From the NCBI GenBank assembly GCA_002412925.1, contig DHVZ01000031.1:18103-36232 (forward strand): a stretch of DNA of 18,130 bases. The letters are read 5' to 3'. A program made the translations under genes and the position numbers. The stretch comes from Anaerolineales bacterium UBA5195. Lineage in GTDB: Bacteria; Chloroflexota; Anaerolineae; Anaerolineales; Villigracilaceae. Below, piece by piece: positions 1 to 6,745 of this stretch; the stretch's first letter is position 1; each line of letters opens with the position of its first letter. The notes beneath the pieces are model-generated. The model did no database searches and was not told where the DNA came from. It saw nothing but the letters and a program-made list of their open reading frames with translations.

Positions 1-1037
1 TTCAGGCGCATATGCACTTGATCGGTTCCAATCGCTTCCAATCCTTGCTTGACAAAGATGACATTGCTGCCCACCAAAAACGGCATTTCGGCATCACTGG
101 CCAGGATCGTTTCGCCCTGTCCGGTCTCGGCGGATTCCCCGTAAACCTTCACCCCGTTTTCGGCGTGGTTAAACTTCAAGACGCTTTGCCCTTCGCGCGC
201 GAAGATTTCGGCGCGGCGAACCGCACCCTGAAATTCTTTGCCGTTCAGCGTCAGGCTGTGCTTGAAATCCCTGGGGAAGATGACTTGCCAGTCCGGGAAA
301 TTGAAATCAAGAAGCTGTGCCCGGAAGGAAACATTCCCCCAGGTCATCAGGATGGCGCGGTCTTCGTCCACAGAGACGGTTACCCGAGAATCATCACCTG
401 GCAGGATCGCCGCGAGTTTCAGGGCGGCGCTGCGCGGGATGAGCAGACTGGTTTTGGCGGGGAAAATCAACTCGTGATCGAGGTGGTAGCTTGCCAGGCG
501 GAAACCATCTGCGGCGGTCAGGTAGACCTTTTCGTTAACCAGGGCCAGCTGCACAGCGCACAGGGCGGGCCGGGACTCATCGGTTGATGTAGCGATTGCA
601 ACTCGCTTGAGTGCGGAGCGCAGTTCGCTGGCCGGGATCATACCCATCAGCTTGGAGTCAGGTGCGACGGTGTTGGGGAATTCATCGGCGGCAAGGCTCT
701 TGAGTTTGGCTTTCGTTCCCTGCGATGCAAAGCGCAGGGTGGCGCTGTCTTCTTCCCAGATCAGGTCAATCTGTGCGCCGGGCGCAGCGCAAGCCAGGTC
801 GGTCAGGGTTGTGCCTGGGGCGCAGGCAGCCCAGACTTTCGTCACGATGGCAGGCACTGCAACGCTGATGGCCGTTTCTAGATCGGTCGCGGTCAGGGTC
901 AGCGTTTCTCCATCGGCTTGCATGTGGATCGTGGTCAGGACCGGCAGGGTGGATTTGCCCAGGGCTTTCGAGACGATGCCCAGGGCGGCCTTGATGGTCT
1001 CGGTCAGGATTTTGACATCGGCGGTGGATTTTGTCAT
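1..1037 (-). CDS. dnaN: DNA polymerase III beta subunit (sliding clamp), 3' end outside the window
   Basis: Reverse-strand translation from the ATG at 1037 gives 345 residues with no stop before the window edge, so the C-terminus is missing (usual length about 370-390). It reads as a ring clamp that tethers polymerase to DNA. Family landmarks are STLPVL (about residues 29-34), TATDLE (49-54), the STDESRPAL stretch (151-159) and TAADGFRLA (174-182). The C-terminal cleft motif that binds clamp partners would lie in the missing part. An AGGAG sits 10 nt before the start. It is the last visible gene of a minus-strand series after ssb, with a 94-nt gap containing a 10-bp hairpin. Domain I is rather divergent (for example ACAPGTTLTDLACAAPGAQ), so this may be an accessory clamp rather than the chromosomal one; that is inference. 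Family assignment is firm, essentiality unknown. Confidence 0.9.
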   Translation of the reverse strand, partial: MTKSTADVKILTETIKAALGIVSKALGKSTLPVLTTIHMQADGETLTLTATDLETAISVAVPAIVTKVWAACAPGTTLTDLACAAPGAQIDLIWEEDSATLRFASQGTKAKLKSLAADEFPNTVAPDSKLMGMIPASELRSALKRVAIATSTDESRPALCAVQLALVNEKVYLTAADGFRLASYHLDHELIFPAKTSLLIPRSAALKLAAILPGDDSRVTVSVDEDRAILMTWGNVSFRAQLLDFNFPDWQVIFPRDFKHSLTLNGKEFQGAVRRAEIFAREGQSVLKFNHAENGVKVYGESAETGQGETILASDAEMPFLVGSNVIFVKQGLEAIGTDQVHMRL

Positions 1038-1064
1038 GGTGTTTGTTCTCCTTGTGTCGGAAGG

Positions 1065-1093
1065 AGAGCCTGGCGCATAGGCCAGGCTCTTTT
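1065..1093 (+). terminator. Hairpin between ssb and dnaN; terminator-like on the + strand
   Basis: AGAGCCTGGC (1065-1074) pairs perfectly with GCCAGGCTCT (1081-1090) around a 6-nt loop. The T run (1090-1093) follows on the + strand, whereas the genes here run on the minus strand. For minus-strand transcripts this is therefore an intercistronic hairpin without a U tract, which could tune dnaN expression or mRNA stability. As a + strand terminator it could block antisense transcription coming out of dnaN. Confidence 0.5.
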
Positions 1094-1131
1094 AGTGATG
1101 GGTACTGCTTGTGACGGTCAGAAAGTGATGG

Positions 1132-1566
1132 CTAGAACGGGATGTCCGCCTCGCTTTCAGGCAAGCCGGGACCGGCGTTGGAGGGAATGTCGCTCTCGCC
1201 GCCGTTGTTGCGGCTGTCCAGGAAGCGGACTTCAAAAGCCTTCAACTCGAAGGTGGCCTTGGCTTCGCCGGAGTTCTTGTCGTTCCAGGCGCGCGGGCCG
1301 CCAGTGTTGCGGTCGTAAACCAGGGAGCCTTCGACCAACACCTTGGCGCCTTTCTTCAGGTACTGGTTGCAGACTTCGGCTTGCTTGCCCCAGGTTGTAA
1401 TCTTGAACCAGACCACGTCTCTGACCGTTTCGCCAGCGCGATTCGTGAACTGACGGTTGACGGCCACAGAAAACTCGGTCACGGGTTGGCCTTCGGGGGT
1501 GTAACGCATTTCAGGGTCACGCCCCAAATTTCCAACGATGATCTGTTTGCTCATGTAAGATGACAT
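1132..1566 (-). CDS. ssb: Single-stranded DNA-binding protein SSB
   Basis: 144 residues. An N-terminal OB fold (about residues 6-110) carries the usual SSB pattern: KQIIVGNLGRDPEMRYTPEG, then VTEFSVAVNR, then DVVWFKITTWGKQAEVCNQY and KGAKVLVEGSL. A short glycine/serine/proline linker leads to the acidic tip ESEADIPF, the conserved tail that recruits replication and repair partners. It binds ssDNA in the cytoplasm as a tetramer in most bacteria. The first Met is preferred because AGGAGGT lies 6 nt upstream; a second Met at residue 5 (MSKQIIVG) also matches where many SSBs begin. The gene lies 61 nt downstream of the SWIM gene and 94 nt upstream of dnaN, all in the same direction, suggesting one replication-related transcript. 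Confidence 0.95.
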   Translation of the reverse strand: MSSYMSKQIIVGNLGRDPEMRYTPEGQPVTEFSVAVNRQFTNRAGETVRDVVWFKITTWGKQAEVCNQYLKKGAKVLVEGSLVYDRNTGGPRAWNDKNSGEAKATFELKAFEVRFLDSRNNGGESDIPSNAGPGLPESEADIPF

Positions 1567-1572
1567 CGTGTT

Positions 1573-1579
1573 ACCTCCT
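1573..1579 (-). promoter_or_regulatory. Shine-Dalgarno site of ssb
   Basis: On the minus strand this reads AGGAGGT, 6 nt before the ATG at 1566. It supports the upstream Met rather than the Met four codons later. Confidence 0.75.
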
Positions 1580-1604
1580 TGAATGATGAGAGAATCTGGG
1601 TTTG

Positions 1605-1624
1605 CATCGGCATATTTGCCGATG
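1605..1624 (-). other. Stem-loop just after the SWIM gene stop
   Basis: CATCGGC (1605-1611) and GCCGATG (1618-1624) form a perfect 7-bp stem with a 6-nt loop, starting 3 nt past the stop of the SWIM gene. No U tract follows on the minus strand, so it is more likely an mRNA-stabilising or processing hairpin than a terminator. Confidence 0.4.
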
Positions 1625-1627
1625 GAT

Positions 1628-2635
1628 TTACTTGCCGTTACTAGCGCGATACCAGGTGCGCAGCGATTCCAGGGACGCGGGCGACTGGCCGATGGCTTTC
1701 AGGTAGGCGTCGAAGGCGACACGTTCAGCCGGGTCGTCCTTGCAGAGCGTGTTGTCCAGGTACTTGCGGGCTGGTTCGCCGAGGTTCGCCGTGGGTGTGG
1801 CAGGTTCAGGCGCAGGATTGAGTGGGGCCGTGACCGGCTTACTGGCCGCGTCGTAGCGCACCAAAATGCGCTTGTGCGGCTCGATGGCGCCGGTGGACTT
1901 ACCGCCTTCTGCGCTCCAGGTCTGCCATTTGGGATTGACTTCCCAGACCAGGTTGATCGGTCGCGGCAGCGGGACGATGTATGTTCCAGCATCCTTGTGA
2001 TCCTTGTCAATGTCGCGCTCGCCGGGCCAGGTCGGGATGGAGTCCAGTTTCAGGCCCGTAGCCGCCTCGAAGGCGGCGATGTCTTCCGGCTTGTTCAGGT
2101 AGGCATGCAGGAATTTCTTGACGGTCTTGGGGTGGGCCAGGTAGAAAGCCACGATGGGCGTGCCATCCGAACTTTCACGGCGCGAGACCGAGACGACTTC
2201 CTGCTTTTGCTCACCTTCTTCGAGGCCGGGGGCGTTGACCTGGAAGCCAGCCGACAGGTAGGCGTCCACCTGAGCGTACATGATTCCGGCGACGCCGTAG
2301 GTGATGGGCAATGTGACCTGCGCGCCGGAAGAATGGTACAGGCGCGTCCAGCCGGTCAGAGCGTTGGGTTCGTTCATATTGGGTTGACCTCCTTTTTTCT
2401 CTGGTGCTTGTGGGAACAGGATGTGAATGGCGCAAATGTGTTTGCATTTGCTGTCTGAGTGGGCGTGGTGCTGGTAGTCCTTGCATTCGCAGGTTGCGTG
2501 GGTGACGCGGTAGGGAACGTTATCGCCGTTGACAATGCTCCATGCGCCTTCGCCGAGGGATGTGACTTTGTACTCCCCGGACGCGAGGGCGGCGCGAGCG
2601 CGCTCGTATCGTTCTTCCTGCTTTTGAGTGTCCAT
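1628..2635 (-). CDS. SWIM zinc-finger protein of unknown function
   Basis: 335 residues from the ATG at 2635, chosen because AGGAGGT lies 8 nt upstream; the frame stays open further upstream but that stretch has no family-like character. A SWIM-type zinc site is visible: Cys49-x-Cys51 and Cys64-x-His66, in THATCECKDYQ and SDSKCKHICAIH. SWIM fingers bind nucleic acid or protein and occur in recombination and mobile-element proteins. The remaining 250 residues match nothing I recognise. They include a Pro/Ala-rich linker (PLNPAPEPATPTANLGEPA) and a C-terminal helical segment ending LESLRTWYRASNGK. A second Shine-Dalgarno and ATG lie in frame at residue 87, just after the finger, so a finger-less 249-aa form is possible. 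The gene precedes ssb and dnaN, suggesting a role in ssDNA handling; that is inference from context only. Confidence 0.8.
   Translation of the reverse strand: MDTQKQEERYERARAALASGEYKVTSLGEGAWSIVNGDNVPYRVTHATCECKDYQHHAHSDSKCKHICAIHILFPQAPEKKGGQPNMNEPNALTGWTRLYHSSGAQVTLPITYGVAGIMYAQVDAYLSAGFQVNAPGLEEGEQKQEVVSVSRRESSDGTPIVAFYLAHPKTVKKFLHAYLNKPEDIAAFEAATGLKLDSIPTWPGERDIDKDHKDAGTYIVPLPRPINLVWEVNPKWQTWSAEGGKSTGAIEPHKRILVRYDAASKPVTAPLNPAPEPATPTANLGEPARKYLDNTLCKDDPAERVAFDAYLKAIGQSPASLESLRTWYRASNGK
2375..2393 (-). promoter_or_regulatory. Internal in-frame translation start inside the SWIM gene
   Basis: Within the gene the minus strand has AGGAGGT (2387-2393) preceded by an A run, then 9 nt, then ATG (2377-2375). 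Initiation here would give a 249-aa product lacking the SWIM finger. The motif encodes KKGGQPN in the long form, an abrupt low-complexity junction between the finger and the rest. Confidence 0.55.
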
Positions 2636-2855
2636 AGGCTGTGACCTCCTGTGTGGGATTTTGGAATGTGGCTCTTTCGGGGGTGGTGCTTTCAGACGTG
2701 GGTTTTTGTCCGTTCTCTCTGATGGAGCAGAACAGCAAATTGACCCCGGCCAGCACATGACTGAACGGGGCGGATTCGATGTTCTGTGTGTTCTTGTGTG
2801 GAATATGAGACTTTCCATGCGACGACTTTTGCGGCTCCTTGGGGTCCGGCCACCG

Positions 2856-2879
2856 CGCCAGCCGGGTTGCCGGCTGGCG
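2856..2879. other. Perfect 10-bp GC-rich hairpin
   Basis: CGCCAGCCGG and CCGGCTGGCG pair around GTTG. There is no T tract on either side. It could be part of the SWIM-gene mRNA leader or a protein-binding palindrome. Confidence 0.45.
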
Positions 2880-2932
2880 ACGCGCTTCTGGAAAGGTGCT
2901 GTTTGTCAAGGTGCGGATGAGGCAGGGAAAAC

Positions 2933-2997
2933 AAAAAACGAGAAACACCAAGGCTGGCCCGCTGTGGGGCCGGGTCTCCTTGTGATTCTCGTTTTTT
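2933..2997. terminator. Long stem-loop, two-way terminator
   Basis: AAAAAACGAGAA (2933-2944) and TTCTCGTTTTTT (2986-2997) are perfect 12-bp inverted arms. Inside, CAAGG (2949-2953) pairs with CCTTG (2978-2982) and GGCCC (2956-2960) with GGGCC (2967-2971), giving one long interrupted stem. The outer arms supply a T run on both strands. On the minus strand it lies 50 nt after the OB-fold gene stop, so it should end that transcript and separate it from the SWIM-ssb-dnaN group. Confidence 0.75.
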
Positions 2998-3046
2998 AGA
3001 AATGGAAGGGTCTTGCTGTGCTTGTGGTCTTGCGTTTGACTATCTG

Positions 3047-3478
3047 TTACTTGGCATCAGGCTGCTCGCCTGGTGGCTGTTTGTTGCGCCGGGCGGGGGC
3101 ATCCAGGCGCACCACACGCATGGCGACGACTTCGACAATGCCGCGGTCAATTTTGATGTGGTCTGAGTCGTCGATTGCCGGGGTTTCCGTGGTCTTGCGG
3201 GCTTTGCCCAGGAACTCGGTCAGCGATTCCTTGAAGTCGCGGCTTTGCAGATAGCCATGCACGCGGACGCGGTCTCCGCGGGTGGCGGTCATCAGGGAAG
3301 TCGCGCCGCCGGGCACACGCACGTTGATATAGTCCGGTTCATCGCGGCCCGGATTGCTGCTGTCGGGTTTGCCAGGCAGGTCGGCATCGCGATATGAGGC
3401 AATCCGAAAGAACAGGTCGCGGTCGTAGGTCCACGGTTCACGGGCGATAAGGCCCTCTATCTTTACATCATTGAGCAT
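3047..3478 (-). CDS. Small OB-fold / SSB-like protein
   Basis: 143 residues. The start MLNDVKIEGLIA, followed by REPWTYDRDLFFRIASYRD, a central INVRVPGG and RGDRVRVHGYLQSRD, follows the strand order of a single-stranded DNA-binding OB fold (compare SSB: start MLN/MSN, 'f.la..r', 'v.v.G.l..r.'). It lacks the acidic DIPF-type tail seen in the other SSB of this cluster; the C-terminus is basic to polar (ARRNKQPPGEQPDAK). It is therefore best called an SSB paralogue that may not recruit the usual SSB partners. AAGGAGG lies 8 nt upstream of the ATG. It has its own promoter, a roughly 140-nt structured leader, and a terminator after its stop. Family level is probable; a precise role is not visible. 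Confidence 0.75.
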   Translation of the reverse strand: MLNDVKIEGLIAREPWTYDRDLFFRIASYRDADLPGKPDSSNPGRDEPDYINVRVPGGATSLMTATRGDRVRVHGYLQSRDFKESLTEFLGKARKTTETPAIDDSDHIKIDRGIVEVVAMRVVRLDAPARRNKQPPGEQPDAK

Positions 3479-3511
3479 TTGGTTTTCCTCCTTGTTGGGA
3501 AATTAAAATAA

Positions 3512-3557
3512 ATAAGCGGGCAGAGAATACTCGTTGGAATATTCTCTGCCCGCTTAT
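3512..3557 (-). promoter_or_regulatory. 18-bp perfect inverted repeat in the leader of the OB-fold gene
   Basis: ATAAGCGGGCAGAGAATA (3512-3529) pairs exactly with TATTCTCTGCCCGCTTAT (3540-3557), loop 10 nt. On the minus strand it is followed by a T-rich stretch (TTATTTTAATTT) and then the gene's Shine-Dalgarno. A second stem (CCGCC/GGCGG in 3572-3586) lies just upstream in the leader. The arrangement looks like an attenuator or a protein-binding palindrome. Confidence 0.6.
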
Positions 3558-3628
3558 CGGACAGTCTCATCCGCCAGTCTGGCGGCTGCTCACCGGTCGG
3601 TGGGCGCGTGGGAAGGGGTGTTAAGTTA

Positions 3629-3659
3629 ATTATAGCATGGGGGCATTGAGGGGTGTCAA
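3629..3659 (-). promoter_or_regulatory. Sigma-70-type promoter for the OB-fold gene
   Basis: The minus strand reads TTGACA (3659-3654), 19 nt, then TATAAT (3634-3629). Both hexamers are perfect, and TGC just before the -10 makes an extended -10. The slightly long spacing is offset by that extension. The predicted start is near 3622, giving a leader of about 140 nt. Confidence 0.75.
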
Positions 3660-3951
3660 GGAGAATTTTTGACCTTGAGAGATTGCAGCCAACAAGTTTA
3701 TGAAGAGAATCACATAGAGGTAACCCCAAAAGAGTATCGGGGCGTTTACCGTTCGCAAAACTCAATAATACCTGATAGAGCGAGCTGGGATGCGTTAGGT
3801 TGCGCTGGGCGCATAGAGCAAACGTACTGACTTTTTCAGTTTTGCAGGCTTTTGCGTTTGCGCCATGCGTGGTTCGCAGGGTTGGTACAAGCGGGCGCTG
3901 AACTGTGCTAAAATGAGCAGAAACGTGATTTTGTGCGTTTTTAATGGCACT
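3660..3951 (+). promoter_or_regulatory. Leader region of CRISPR array 1
   Basis: No gene in this stretch. The last part (about 3870-3951) matches the leaders of arrays 2 and 3, including the extended -10 TGCTAAAAT (3906-3914), which ends 37 nt before the first repeat. The part at 3804-3866 instead resembles the leader of array 4: GAGCAAACG, then CAGTTTTGCAGG, then TTTTGCGTTTG, with a 14-nt imperfect inverted repeat around GAGCAAACG/CGTTTGCGC. Near 3700-3715 GAAGAGAATCACAT echoes the sequence just after cas6 (GAAGAAAATCACAT at 16534-16547). The leader therefore looks like a hybrid. Confidence 0.6.
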
Positions 3952-4368
3952 CCCCAAACCACCCAGACCCGATTGAGGGTATTGAAGCCTCACATCTCCT
4001 TACTGTTGTCGGATAAGGCCACCACACGCCCCCAAACCACCCAGACCCGATTGAGGGTATTGAAGCTCAAAGTATTGCCATCGCAAGCACGGGGATTAGA
4101 CCGTCCCCAAACCACCCAGACCCGATTGAGGGTATTGAAGCTACGCGTCCTGTTCGTTAAGAGGGGGTTCGGGGAACTCCTCCCTGAACCACCCAGACCC
4201 GATTTAGGGTATTGAAGCGTACCAACCATCACGAGAATAGACCCAGCGGCCCCCGGCCCTGAACCACCCAGACCCGATTTAGGGTATTGAATCGAGTTGG
4301 TGTGAGGCTGCAACACTTGGGTAACGTGCATGGAACGCTGAACATCTCCGACCCGATTGAGGGTATGC
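3952..4368 (+). CRISPR. CRISPR array 1 (5 repeats plus a degenerate end repeat)
   Basis: 37-nt repeats start at 3952, 4030, 4105, 4182 and 4257; spacers are 38-41 nt. The core runs AACCACCCAGACCCGATT and then G or T, AGGG, TATTGAAGC. ACCC/GGGT can pair around GATTGA as the small stem expected for Cas6. Cutting after GGGT would leave the 8-nt tag ATTGAAGC. The first three repeats carry GATTGAGGG, the next two GATTTAGGG. The fifth ends GAATC. The final repeat (about 4338-4368) keeps only GACCCGATTGAGGGTAT and then enters the terminator. Direction is set by the leader at 3906-3951 and decay at the right end. Confidence 0.97.
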
Positions 4369-4400
4369 AAAAAACCGCTTGATTGCTCAGGTGGTTTTTT
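4369..4400 (+). terminator. Terminator hairpin of array 1
   Basis: AAAAAACC (4369-4376) and GGTTTTTT (4393-4400) pair perfectly around a 16-nt loop containing GCTTGATTGCTCAGG. It follows the degenerate last repeat directly and provides a T run on the + strand. Confidence 0.7.
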
Positions 4401-4604
4401 GTTTGCGGATGTATATGTGTTTTATTCGGCGGTGAGTGGGCTGACGCCTTTTTTAAATCTACGGCTTTGAACTCATTTCCGGCGATGACTACGGTTAGTT
4501 AATCACGCGCTTGCCATATGTGGAATTCGCAGGCCTGGCAAAAGCGGGCGCTGAACTGTGCTAAAATGAGCAGGAAAGCGATTTTGTGCGTTTTTAATGG
4601 CACT
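4401..4604 (+). promoter_or_regulatory. Leader of CRISPR array 2
   Basis: No gene. It aligns without gaps to the leader of array 3 (5646-5849, offset 1245 nt) at roughly 85 percent identity by eye. Shared blocks include TTTTATTCGGCGGTGAGTG, GGCTTTGAACTCATTTCC and GATGACTACGGTTAGTTAA. The extended -10 TGCTAAAAT is at 4559-4567, 37 nt before the first repeat, and the tail TTTTGTGCGTTTTTAATGGC abuts the repeat. Confidence 0.75.
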
Positions 4605-5613
4605 CCCCAAACCACCCAGACCCGATTTAGGGTATTGAAGCTTATAAAGCTCATCCCAATTGTCGACACCAAGGACCACCCTGAACCACCCAGACCCGAT
4701 TTAGGGTATTGAAGCCTGATAAAGCCAACCACCACATTGGGAGAAACAGTTACCCCAAACCACCCAGACCCGATTTAGGGTATTGAAGCAATTCGGCCAG
4801 GTTCGGCTTGGTAGGGTCACCACCACCCCGAACCACCCAGACCCGATTTAGGGTATTGAAGCATTTCTTCGTCAGATCGTGCCCATGATACGTTCATGTT
4901 ATTCCCTGAACCACCCAGACCCGATTTAGGGTATTGAAGCGAACGCCAAATACGGACGCCGATCACCAGGGCAAATCAGCCCTGAACCACCCAGACCCGA
5001 TTTAGGGTGTTGAAGCGGTTGCCAAATATCCAGTCATAATGACCCAACACAGAAAAGCCTTGAACCACCCAGACCCGATTTAGGGTATTGAAGCATAACT
5101 TGCAGCGGCACACAACCACCCTTGCCATCCCGCCCTGAACCACCCAGACCCGATTTAGGGTATTGAAGCGTGACATTCGTGACCTTGGTACTCGGGCCAT
5201 AAAGAAGGCCCTGAACCACCCAGACCCGATTTAGGGTATTGAAGCAGAAGTACCAACTCACCCCACGGCCTCAACGCGAAACCCCGAACCATCCAGACCC
5301 GATTTAGGGTATTGAAGCGAGTTGTCGAAACTGTCTATATCGGCTCTGTCTTTCCCCTCGAACCACCCCAACCCGATTTAGGGTATTGAAGCTCCCAACC
5401 CATTCCCTGAACACTCCCAACAAGAGCCAACCCCGAACCACCCCGACCCGATTGAGGGTATTGAAGCAGGACGGTATCTCCGTCGAAATCAGCACCAGAT
5501 AATTTTTCTTCGAACTACCCCGACCCGAGTTAGGGTATTGAAGCAAAAACAATTCCGTTTCAGGAGTTGCGTGAGCCAGAACTCCGAACCACCCAACCCG
5601 ATTGATGGTATGC
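4605..5613 (+). CRISPR. CRISPR array 2 (13 repeats plus a degenerate end repeat)
   Basis: Repeats of 37 nt start at 4605, 4679, 4753, 4826, 4904, 4980, 5058, 5133, 5209, 5282, 5356, 5431 and 5508. Spacers are 36-41 nt and all look different. The consensus core is AACCACCCAGACCCGATTT followed by AGGGTATTGAAGC. The first four bases vary (CCCC, CCCT, CCTT, CCTC). The last three repeats drift: ACCCCGACCCGATTGAGGG at 5431 and ACTACCCCGACCCGAGTTA at 5508. The final copy (5582-5613) has a 3-nt deletion, ends GATGGTATGC and runs into the terminator. Decay at the right end and the leader at the left fix the direction. Confidence 0.97.
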
Positions 5614-5645
5614 AAAAAACCCCCTGAGCAATCAAGCGTTTTTTT
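5614..5645 (+). terminator. Terminator hairpin of array 2, with inverted loop
   Basis: AAAAAAC (5614-5620) pairs with GTTTTTT (5638-5644). The loop contains CCTGAGCAATCAAGC (5623-5637), the exact reverse complement of the 15-nt loop segment in the array 1 terminator, although the sequence on both sides is in parallel orientation. Confidence 0.7.
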
Positions 5646-5849
5646 GTTTGCGGGTGTATGTGCATTTTATTCGGCGGTGAGTGAACTGATATCTTTTCAA
5701 AATCTCCGGCTTTGAACTCATTTCCGGGGATGACTACGGTTAGTTAATCACGCGATTGCCTTATGTGGGATTCGCAGGCTTGACAAAGGTGGGTGCTGAA
5801 CTGTGCTAAAATGAGCAGGAACGTGATTTTGTGCGTTCTTAATGGCACT
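5646..5849 (+). promoter_or_regulatory. Leader of CRISPR array 3
   Basis: No gene. A diverged direct copy of 4401-4604. TTGACA (5780-5785) lies 21 nt before TAAAAT (5807-5812), too far for a classic pair, but TGC in front of the -10 makes it an extended -10 promoter. The -10 ends 37 nt before the first repeat, as in the two other leaders. Confidence 0.75.
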
Positions 5850-6569
5850 CCCCAAACCACCCAGACCCGATTTAGGGTATTGAAGCCTGTCCAGCCGATT
5901 TCACTCATGAGTGATTTGAATTGCCCCCCAAACCACCCAGACCCGATTTAGGGTATTGAAGCTAATATCTTCAACCGCCGCGTACCAGCCGACCCACTTC
6001 CCAGAACCACCCAAACCCCATTTAGGGTATTGAAGCCCAAGGATCCAACCTATCAGGCATATTGGGCCACCTCTACCCCAGAACCACCCAGACCCGATTG
6101 AGGGTATTGAAGCGTGAAGGACCGGACGAAGCCGACATTGCAATTCGGATTCCCAGAACCATCCAGACCCGATTGAGGGTATTGAAGCCCGCACTTTGGA
6201 CACGTCAGGGCCAGGTTCGAATTTCTCGTCCCAGAACCACCCAGACCCGATTTAGGGTATTGAAGCCGGCAACCGAAGTGGACGGCATTGTACCAGGCAA
6301 GCGAAACTGCTCCGAACCACCCAGACCCGACTTAGGGTATTGAAACAGGTGGGTAACAGTTCGTTGCTAAGGCCACGACGAATCTCCCGAACCACCCAGA
6401 CCCGATTGAGGGTATTGAAGCTCGATTACGGGAACCATAATGAACCCTTTGGCGGCTTGCCCCTAACCCGCCCGACCCGATTGAGGGTATTGAAGCTTTG
6501 GTCACATAGTCTTCACGCAGAGGAAAAAGTATTCGACCTATCTCGGCCCGCCTGAGGGTATTTCACGCC
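5850..6569 (+). CRISPR. CRISPR array 3 (9 repeats plus a degenerate end repeat)
   Basis: 37-nt repeats start at 5850, 5926, 6000, 6077, 6152, 6230, 6310, 6385 and 6460; spacers are 37-43 nt. The leader-side repeat is the same CCCCAAACCACCC form that opens arrays 1 and 2. Variation grows to the right: CCCAAACCCCATTTAGGG at 6000, CGACTTAGGG with GAAAC at 6310, CCTAACCCGCCCGACCC at 6460. A last remnant (about 6538-6569) reads CCCGCCTGAGGGTATTTCACGC. Unlike arrays 1 and 2, no A/T-armed terminator follows; the cas promoter starts 89 nt further on. Confidence 0.96.
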
Positions 6570-6657
6570 TTGAATAAATTTCTGTTTGCAAAAACGCTTA
6601 AGCCGATGCCAGGTGGGGGAAATTCGACCGCTTTTTGTGCTGAAAAGCCAAAGTTTG

Positions 6658-6686
6658 TTGACTTTTTCGCAAAACACATTCATAAT
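6658..6686 (+). promoter_or_regulatory. Promoter of the cas operon
   Basis: TTGACT (6658-6663), 17 nt, CATAAT (6681-6686): optimal spacing and five of six consensus bases in each box. The predicted start is near 6693, 53 nt before the chosen Cas10 ATG. The next gap larger than 15 nt inside the operon is absent, so this promoter could drive all genes to cas6. Confidence 0.7.
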
Positions 6687-6745
6687 ACTCAGGATTGAAT
6701 TTTGCCCACATTGCTGACGGGGAAATATTCACAAGAGGGAGAGTT

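Larger units (their letters stand above)
2636..3046. other. 411-nt gene-free spacer between the SWIM and OB-fold genes
   Basis: No convincing coding region on either strand. The spacer holds the SWIM-gene Shine-Dalgarno (2644-2650, AGGAGGT on minus), a perfect 10-bp hairpin (CGCCAGCCGG at 2856-2865 with CCGGCTGGCG at 2870-2879) and a long two-way terminator (2933-2997). A TTGACA on the minus strand (2909-2904) has no good -10 partner, so I do not call the SWIM-gene promoter. Confidence 0.6.

Noticed and set aside
12..1080. Plus-strand open frames of 191 and 157 aa
   Set aside because: They are antisense to dnaN, whose minus-strand translation is clearly homologous along its full visible length.
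2636..2818. N-terminal extension of the SWIM protein by 61 residues
   Set aside because: The start at 2635 has a full Shine-Dalgarno; the extension is Pro/Ser/His-rich with no family character and crosses the leader.
3463..5615. Minus-strand open frames across arrays 1 and 2 with repeated NTLNRVWVVWG-like peptides
   Set aside because: The peptide repeats are translations of the CRISPR repeat in different frames; there is no start signal or non-repeat domain.
5901..6555. Open frames on both strands over array 3 (TTQTRLRVLK and ASIPSIGSGW repeats)
   Set aside because: Same cause: CRISPR repeats read as protein.
6695..6745. Upstream ATG for Cas10 adding 17 residues
   Set aside because: It lies almost at the predicted transcription start, has no Shine-Dalgarno, and homology begins at the ATG at 6746.
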